NCBI RefSeq assembly: GCF_020297485.1
Contig: NZ_JAIWZC010000001.1
Span: 4,030,001 to 4,094,000, forward strand
Direction: 5' to 3'
DNA length: 64,000 nucleotides
Source: Enterocloster clostridioformis
Lineage (GTDB): Bacteria > Bacillota > Clostridia > Lachnospirales > Lachnospiraceae
Shown one piece after another: positions 61,074 to 64,000 of this stretch (position 1 is its first letter; the number at the start of each line of letters is the position of its first letter). The translations under genes were made by a program, and so were the position numbers. The notes under the pieces are model-generated. The model made no database searches. It had not been told where the DNA came from and saw only the letters and a list, made by a program, of their open reading frames with translations.

Positions 61074-61205
61074 TCAGTTATGAAAATGTTCTTCGGTTCC
61101 GTTTTCAGTCCGGACTATGATTTTCCCGCATATATCGTCAAATAGCCCTGTTTCCAATATGCCGGTCATGGCCTTGAGACGGACGGCTGCCATGGGGTAA
61201 TCCAT
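61074..61205 (-). CDS. Small protein downstream of zwf
   Basis: 43 residues, MDYPMAAVRLKAMTGILETG, then LFDDICGKIIVRTENGTEEH. The ATG follows AGGAGG by 7 bases, an excellent site. Same strand as zwf, 86 bases beyond its stop. No family recognised. Given the strong ribosome site it is probably translated. Confidence 0.6.
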   Translation of the reverse strand: MDYPMAAVRLKAMTGILETGLFDDICGKIIVRTENGTEEHFHN

Positions 61206-61291
61206 GTCAGCGCCTCCTGTCATGTCCGGGACGCGGCTGCCACATGAACGTGCAGGCCGCCTTGCGGCTGGCCTGCAGCCGTCACGGCCGC

Positions 61292-62686
61292 CTACAGCCA
61301 GCTATGCCCGTACTGTTCCAGCATACGGTTCGCTTCAGCCGGTCCATGGGTTCCGGGCTTATAAGGATACACCGGAAGCTGCTTTCCCGCATGGAGTTTC
61401 TTCAGATGGCTGATGTAATTCCAGCTCAGCTCTATCTGGTCCCATTGTGAGAACCAGGAGCGCTCCCCCGCCATACAGGCAGTGATAAGACGTTCATAGG
61501 CCTCCGGGGTGTTGAGCTGATGAATGAGACTGCAGTTCTGGCAGAAATCCATCTTGGCCGGAATGATATCCTCAGAATCACCGGGACGTTTAATATTAAA
61601 CTGCAGATAAACGCCTTCCGTCGGCTGAATCTTAATGATTAGTATGTTGGGCTCCACGTCCGGATAAGGCCGGCGGAAAATGACAGCCAGTTCAATCTCG
61701 CGTTTCCCTGTCTTTTTTCCGGTCCGGATGTAAAAGGGGGTTCCTTTCCAGCGTTCATTGTCAATGAAAAGGCGCAGGGCTCCATAGGTTTCTGTCTGTG
61801 AATCCGGTTTTACAAGAGGTTCGCCGCGGTAGCCCTCGTATTGTCCCAGGACCAGAGTGCTTTCTATGGACGTTTCATCCGCCGGCCGCAAACAGCGGAA
61901 GACATCCAGCTGGGCATCGTGCAGCCCTCTGGGACTAAATTCCTCCGGCCGCTCCATGGCCATGATGGACAGAATCTGGAACAGATGGTTCTGTACCATA
62001 TCTTTCAGGGCGCCGCTGGCATCATAGTAACCGCCGCGGGTTTCCACGCCCATGTCCTCCAGGGCGGAAATCTGCACAGATTCAATATAGCGGGAATTCC
62101 ACACGTCTGTAAAAATAGGATTGGAAAACCGGATTGCCTGGATATTGCGGACCATTTCCTTTCCGAGGTAGTGATCGATGCGGTAAATATGCTCCGGGCC
62201 AAAGAATGCCTCCAGCTCTGTGTTAAGGGCTGTGGCCGCGGCCAGATTCTCTCCAAAGGGCTTTTCCAGTATCACTTTGCCGGAGGAGGAACCATGGACC
62301 AGTTTAAGTCCCTCTGTGATGGCGCTGAAAAAACGGGGAGCCACAGCAAAGTAAAAGATGTGGGAGCTGATATCATTTTCCCTGTAATAATGATTCAGCC
62401 CATGATATGCTTCCAAACGGGAAAAATCCATCCGGTAATAATCTATTTTTTCTGAGAAACGGTCAAATGCTTTTTCCTCAAAGGAGAGCCGGGTGAATTT
62501 CTCCACCCAGTCCCTGGAAATCCGACGGTAATGGCTGCTGTCGTAGTCGCGGCGGCCAATGATGGTGATGCGGCTGTCTTGGGGAAGCTTTCCGGTGATA
62601 TCCATGGTGTAAAGAGCGGGAAGAAGCTTGCGGAAGGTGAGATCCCCGGTGCCTCCGAAGATGGTAAGGTTAGTGCTGATTATCAT
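61292..62686 (-). CDS. zwf: Glucose-6-phosphate 1-dehydrogenase
   Basis: 464 residues from ATG 62686 behind GGAGGTGGG. NADP site TIFGGTGDLTFRKLLPALY at the N-terminus; active site RIDHYLGKEMVRNIQAIRF; KPFGENLAAA. Somewhat shorter than the 480-510 residue norm. First step of the oxidative pentose phosphate branch; overlaps gnd by 17 bases, so one operon with gnd first. Confidence 0.95.
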   Translation of the reverse strand: MIISTNLTIFGGTGDLTFRKLLPALYTMDITGKLPQDSRITIIGRRDYDSSHYRRISRDWVEKFTRLSFEEKAFDRFSEKIDYYRMDFSRLEAYHGLNHYYRENDISSHIFYFAVAPRFFSAITEGLKLVHGSSSGKVILEKPFGENLAAATALNTELEAFFGPEHIYRIDHYLGKEMVRNIQAIRFSNPIFTDVWNSRYIESVQISALEDMGVETRGGYYDASGALKDMVQNHLFQILSIMAMERPEEFSPRGLHDAQLDVFRCLRPADETSIESTLVLGQYEGYRGEPLVKPDSQTETYGALRLFIDNERWKGTPFYIRTGKKTGKREIELAVIFRRPYPDVEPNILIIKIQPTEGVYLQFNIKRPGDSEDIIPAKMDFCQNCSLIHQLNTPEAYERLITACMAGERSWFSQWDQIELSWNYISHLKKLHAGKQLPVYPYKPGTHGPAEANRMLEQYGHSWL

Positions 62687-64000
62687 TTGCCCACCTCCAT
62701 TCATGGTGGAATACGCCTTCGCGGTCTGTTCTCTCATAGGTGTGGGCTCCAAAGCAGTCGCGCTGGGCCTGGATTAAATTGGCGCCTGCTGCCTTTGCCC
62801 GGAATTCGTCCAGGTAGGACACAGCGTTGCAGAGGGCGGGAATGGGAAGGCCGTTCATGACGCCTGTGGAGACAGCCTGGCGCAGGCTGTCCTGATGCTC
62901 ATTGATGCGGGACAGGAAGAAGCGGTCGAATATGAGGCTTTCCGGCTTTGGCTCAGCTTCAAATGCGTGGGTGATGTCATTTAAGAAAACAGCCTGGATG
63001 ATGCATCCCGCGCGGAATATGGAAGCAATTTTCCCCAGGTCCAGATTCCAGCCGTACAGCCTGGATGCATCCTGCATCAGGGAGAAACCCTGGGCATAAG
63101 CGATGATCTTCCCTGTATACAGGGCTTCGCGGACCATGGCCGCAAATGCCTCTTTATCAGGGGAGAGGCTGACAGCCGGGGAATGGATAAGCTCCCATGC
63201 TTTTTCTCTTTCATCCAGATGGTTGGACATGATGCGGGCCGTGCAGGCAGAGGTAATCATGGAGATATCCACGCCTTGCTTCAGGGCTTCTATGCTGGCC
63301 CACCTTCCGGTTCCTTTCTGTTTGGCGCTGTCTTTGATGCGGTCAATGAGCTCTCCGTCCGCCAGGTCGTCAGCCTCCCGGAAGATACCGGCAGTAATGC
63401 CAATCAGGTAGCTGTGAAGCTCCCCGTCGTTCCAGGATTTAAAGATATGAGCCAGATCCTGATTGGTGAACCCGCCCACATATTTTAACAGCAGATAGGA
63501 TTCTGCAATCAGCTGCATATCCGCGTACTCAATCCCGTTATGGACCATTTTTACATAATGTCCTGCCCCGTCCGGGCCAATGTAGGAGCAGCAGGGCTCG
63601 TCCATGGCCCTGGCGGCAATGGCTTCCAGTATGGGGCGCACTGATTCGTAAGCACCGGCATTGCCTCCGGGCATGATGGAGGGACCGAACCGTGCGCCTT
63701 CCTCCCCTCCGGAGATGCCTACCCCCAGGTAGTGGATTCCCTTCTCTGCCAGCAGGGCTGCCCGCCTTCTGGTATCCTCAAAAAATGAATTCCCTCCGTC
63801 CAGTATCATGTCCCCCTCTTCCAGAAGGGGAACCAGCTGTTCTATGACGGCGTCCACCGGTTTGCCGGCCTGGATCATCAGCATTACCTTACGGGGACGT
63901 GAGAGGGCGTCTGTCAGTCTGTTCAGGTCATAAAAGGGAGTCAGGTTCTCATGAGGATGGTCTCTCATGACCTGCTGTGTGACAGCGGCGCTGCGGTTAT
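62670..64000 (-). CDS. gnd: 6-phosphogluconate dehydrogenase, N-terminus beyond the window
   Basis: About 443 codons are visible; the frame stays open through the right edge (NRSAAVTQQVMRDHPHENLT), and the Rossmann start GLGVMGSN would lie outside. Seen: ILDGGNSFFEDTRRRAALL, IHYLGVGISGGEEGARFGPSIMPGG, KMVHNGIEYADMQLIAESY and the C-terminal RTDREGVFHHEWRW. Decarboxylates 6-phosphogluconate to ribulose-5-phosphate with NADPH; paired with zwf. Confidence 0.96.
   Translation of the reverse strand, partial: NRSAAVTQQVMRDHPHENLTPFYDLNRLTDALSRPRKVMLMIQAGKPVDAVIEQLVPLLEEGDMILDGGNSFFEDTRRRAALLAEKGIHYLGVGISGGEEGARFGPSIMPGGNAGAYESVRPILEAIAARAMDEPCCSYIGPDGAGHYVKMVHNGIEYADMQLIAESYLLLKYVGGFTNQDLAHIFKSWNDGELHSYLIGITAGIFREADDLADGELIDRIKDSAKQKGTGRWASIEALKQGVDISMITSACTARIMSNHLDEREKAWELIHSPAVSLSPDKEAFAAMVREALYTGKIIAYAQGFSLMQDASRLYGWNLDLGKIASIFRAGCIIQAVFLNDITHAFEAEPKPESLIFDRFFLSRINEHQDSLRQAVSTGVMNGLPIPALCNAVSYLDEFRAKAAGANLIQAQRDCFGAHTYERTDREGVFHHEWRWANDNQH

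Noticed and set aside
1..64000. CRISPR array.
   Set aside because: No series of evenly spaced repeats; the short tandem repeats seen have no spacers.

Overview
ORGANISM. Gene content, moderate G+C in the core genes, and a very heavy insertion-sequence load point to an anaerobic Lachnospiraceae chromosome, most likely the Enterocloster / Clostridium bolteae-clostridioforme group. Supporting features are a Sec-containing Grd-type reductase, a flavin reductase-rubredoxin protein, a short-type ProRS under a T-box, sugar-ABC operons, a Tn916-like ICE and an IS256 element with accessory genes. The species call is inference; no rRNA or tRNA gene was seen.

LAYOUT. (1) 1-6.8 kb, minus strand: transfer module of a Tn916/ICEBs1-type conjugative element (orf23, orf22, small ORF, coupling ATPase, MobT relaxase with an adjacent oriT-like hairpin, TcpD-like protein, two ArdA paralogues, TcpE, start of a VirB4-like ATPase that leaves the window). 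(2) 7.1-9.05 kb: an AT-rich AAA ATPase / TOPRIM gene pair with its own terminator, resembling split OLD/AbiL/PARIS-type defence systems. (3) 9.1-21.3 kb: an IS graveyard: an IS701-type element with exact ends, an XRE regulator, an IS6-like and an IS1634-like broken transposase, a RelB/ParE toxin-antitoxin pair, a Tn552-like four-gene transposon (zinc protein, DDE transposase, AAA ATPase, coiled-coil protein) and a complete IS256-type element with two accessory genes. (4) 21.3-28.1 kb: a glycine-riboswitch-like leader with an AGCS amino-acid/Na+ symporter, a VOC pseudogene, and a GntR - IlvD/Edd dehydratase - GntP permease sugar-acid module. (5) 28.1-34.9 kb: an unusual Grd-like locus: TetR regulator, OFA-type transporter, GrdE-like protein and a GrdB-like protein with an in-frame UGA (selenocysteine); divergently, a short GrdB-like protein with Cys in place of Sec and a radical SAM protein. 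(6) 34.9-42.3 kb: LacI-controlled pentose operon (deoC, rbsK, rbsD, rbsA, rbsC, rbsB) with three copies of one operator. (7) 42.3-46.9 kb: YtvI-like membrane protein, T-box-controlled proS, cca. (8) 46.9-52.3 kb: wreckage of an amino-acid ABC transporter operon fused to a BtpA-family remnant, broken by a second IS256 copy and an IS4-like element. (9) 52.3-59.6 kb: ridA, sanA-like, flavin reductase-rubredoxin, arginase-like, C26 peptidase, MATE, FMN reductase, and a symporter fused to a truncated HTH. (10) 59.6-64 kb: IS630-type element with a canonical -1 slippery site, then a small ORF, zwf and gnd (partial) on the minus strand.

HOW IT WORKS TOGETHER. The core functions are catabolic: sugar acids (GntP/dehydratase), pentose or deoxypentose (Rbs/DeoC), the oxidative pentose phosphate branch (Gnd/Zwf), and a probable reductase of the glycine/sarcosine/betaine type with its own transporter. 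The mobile parts show unusually legible histories: target duplications define three elements exactly (IS701 TTAG; IS256 ACTTAAAC and GTGCATCC; IS630 CTAG), and pre-insertion genes can be rebuilt. The best candidate for an undescribed system is the divergent selenoprotein/Cys-protein Grd-like locus at 28.1-34.8 kb. Next are the AAA/TOPRIM pair, the four-gene Tn552-like transposon and the accessory genes of the IS256 element.
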